Assembly: GCA_963966185.1 (NCBI GenBank)
Contig: CAWZYM010000294.1
Span: 186,001 to 250,000, forward strand
Origin: Rhabditoides inermis
Taxonomy: Eukaryota > Nematoda > Chromadorea > Rhabditida > Rhabditidae
DNA: 64,000 nucleotides
Direction: 5' to 3'
The first letter of the stretch is position 1. Each line of letters begins with the position of its first letter. Under the pieces are notes generated by a model. It was not told the DNA's origin. It saw only the letters and a program-made list of their open reading frames with translations, and ran no database searches. A program made the translations under genes and the position numbers. This document shows positions 62,647 through 64,000 of this stretch, one piece after another.

Positions 62647-63358
62647 TTTAAAGGAACAGTGGCGACTCATTTCTGCCACAACCTGCCACAACTCCTCATT
62701 TTCACACGAGCAAAACATTTGGCGGTGACCGGAATCGAACCGCGAAGCTCGGGGGCCACAACGCAGCGCACATGCACTGAGCCATAGTTCAGAGTTCAGA
62801 GATTTATCCGGAATCGTTATAGCTGTACATGACATTGCAATCACAACAATATGAATGGAAGCATGCAGTAGGGCCAAGATCTTGGTAGGCTAACGCCGGG
62901 GGATTACAGTTTAGCAATCGAGGTTAGTGGTGGACGCCGATTCTTGATCGATACTTAATCGATACTTGATAGATATTCAGCCCAATCCATTAGAGTACCA
63001 TAGTAGACGGTGGAGAGGCTCCGGGTGTTCCTTTGCTCCTACGTAGTCGCATGTATCTCCTCGAGCCAGTAGTACTGCATCCTCGTGAGCTTCTGCATCG
63101 CCTTGCTCAAGGGTACTCGCGCAGGATCATTTAGTCGAACCGACCACACAGCGCGGGGAAAGAAGAAATAATAATCTGCCACTGAGCCATAAAGCCTGCA
63201 TCCTTGGCAGTGACAGATTTTTTTCTGCATTCTTGGCAGTGGCAGATTTGAAAGTAACGCAGAATCGTCGTTCTTTAGCAAAAAATGAAAATGTGTTAGG
63301 TTAATATAATTTTTAATAATACTCCGAGTCAAAAATAAGTCGCCACTGTTCCTTTAAA
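62647..63358. mobile_element. TIR element with AGGAACAGTGGCGACT ends at TTAA
   Basis: Left end TTTAAAGGAACAGTGGCGAC (then tcattt), right end its inverse (aaataagtcgccactgttcc then tttaaa). About 25 bases of TIR with one mismatch. Ends match those of the element at 11337-12288. The interior carries two tRNA-like boxes on the minus strand (62720-62785 and about 63128-63190) and no open frame. Confidence 0.8.
62720..62785 (-). repeat. tRNA-like A/B-box sequence within TIR element
   Basis: Minus strand: atggctcagtgcatg (A box) and gcggttcgattccggtcacc (B box) about 30 bases later, ending ccgcca. The stems do not pair as a full tRNA, so I read it as a tRNA-derived promoter in a mobile element. 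A related atggctcagtggcagatta with cggttcgacta lies at about 63190-63128. Confidence 0.5.
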
Positions 63359-63359
63359 T

Positions 63360-64000
63360 GATCTTTTGTCTATTGTCATGTATATGTGTAGCTAATGTGT
63401 AATGCGCGAGTGAGTGCGCAGGAGGCGGGGTCAGAGACTGAGCGAGAGAGGCGAGCCCGGAGGGCGAGATAGAGGAGAGTGATAGGTGTGGCGAACGCGT
63501 GTGGCGGACTAACGCGTGTGCTTGGCGTAACCTTTTATCCTGTACCTATATATGCAGATAAATGTTATAGTCAATTGTTATCGCCTGACATGAGAGGAGA
63601 ACTTCCCGTGGGGACACGTTACTATGAATTAAAAAAAAAAACTGGATTATCTCATTAAAGGAGCATAGCACTCTAAATTTCGTGTATAAACCAAGAATGC
63701 CACAAAAAAGAATATCTTAATATAATAACTTTTCATCATATAACTTTTCATCAACCATATTTTAGAAATGAACGGAACATCTAGAAAAGGAGCTGCAATG
63801 TTTTCTTTTCGTAGTGAGACTTCTATACCAGGTGTGTGTTATTGGGTATCTCATAAACGCCACATACCACCACTACATTACAGCACGAATAAACTGCATT
63901 ACAGCACTAATAAACAAACCAAACAGCGGTGTGACTGGTACAAATACTTATCCACGGTTGTATTTGCGATTAACACGAGTGTCAATGCTACTAATCAAGT
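63360..64000. other. Window end, no gene recognised
   Basis: Contains a GA-rich stretch at 63420-63480 and AT-rich sequence to the edge. Open frames are short and unremarkable. Confidence 0.5.

Noticed and set aside
62720..62785. A tRNA gene on the minus strand
   Set aside because: B box is perfect, but the stems do not pair and the sequence is embedded in a TIR element.

Overview
The window is a nematode nuclear locus, not bacterial. Genes are split into many short exons with GT-AG introns, often preceded by tttcag or tttccag acceptors. Several families are nematode-typical (SXP/RAL-2 secreted proteins, FDSLAG-type neuropeptide, RME-2-like yolk receptor), and several start codons sit directly behind a splice-acceptor-like sequence, as expected for spliced-leader trans-splicing. 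Coding exons are GC-rich at third positions and introns are full of (GA)n/(CT)n microsatellites and short TACGGTA/TACAGTA words. A free-living rhabditine (clade V) worm fits; a diplogastrid is possible, but I cannot fix the genus.

Layout. 1-2.9 kb (+): C-terminal half of a Patched protein, cut by the window edge. 3.6-6.0 kb (+): fukutin/LicD-family Golgi-type enzyme; 7.0-8.7 kb (-): a convergent, apparently decayed paralogue. 8.9-10.4 kb and 14.4-16.0 kb (-): two SXP/RAL-2 (DUF148) secreted proteins separated by a transposon-rich gap. 16.9-17.8 kb (+): small secreted precursor with dibasic sites. 20.5-21.1 kb: long foldback element. 21.7-24.6 kb (+): four-helix membrane protein. 25.6-25.9 kb (+): short neuropeptide precursor. 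27.1-29.0 kb (-): C-terminal exons of a membrane protein. 30.2-36.0 kb (-): about 600-residue secreted protein in 19-20 exons. 37.3 kb (-): orphan terminal exon. 41.3-45.8 kb (+): SLC2-like sugar transporter of the major facilitator superfamily. 47.5-59.6 kb (+): LDL-receptor-family protein of 902 residues, very probably the yolk receptor RME-2. 60.3-62.1 kb (+): AT-rich exon cluster of an uncertain membrane protein, then retrotransposon and DNA-transposon remains to the end.

The genes do not form an operon or one pathway; strands alternate and spacing is large. The most distinctive content is the non-coding layer: at least six structured mobile-element families readable from termini and target duplications. 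They include a hAT-type MITE nested in another element, a 9-bp-TSD Mutator-type element inside rme-2, a three-copy intronic inverted-terminal family, a Harbinger-type MITE, and a 583-bp foldback able to make a long hairpin RNA. I did not find a convincing novel multi-gene system.
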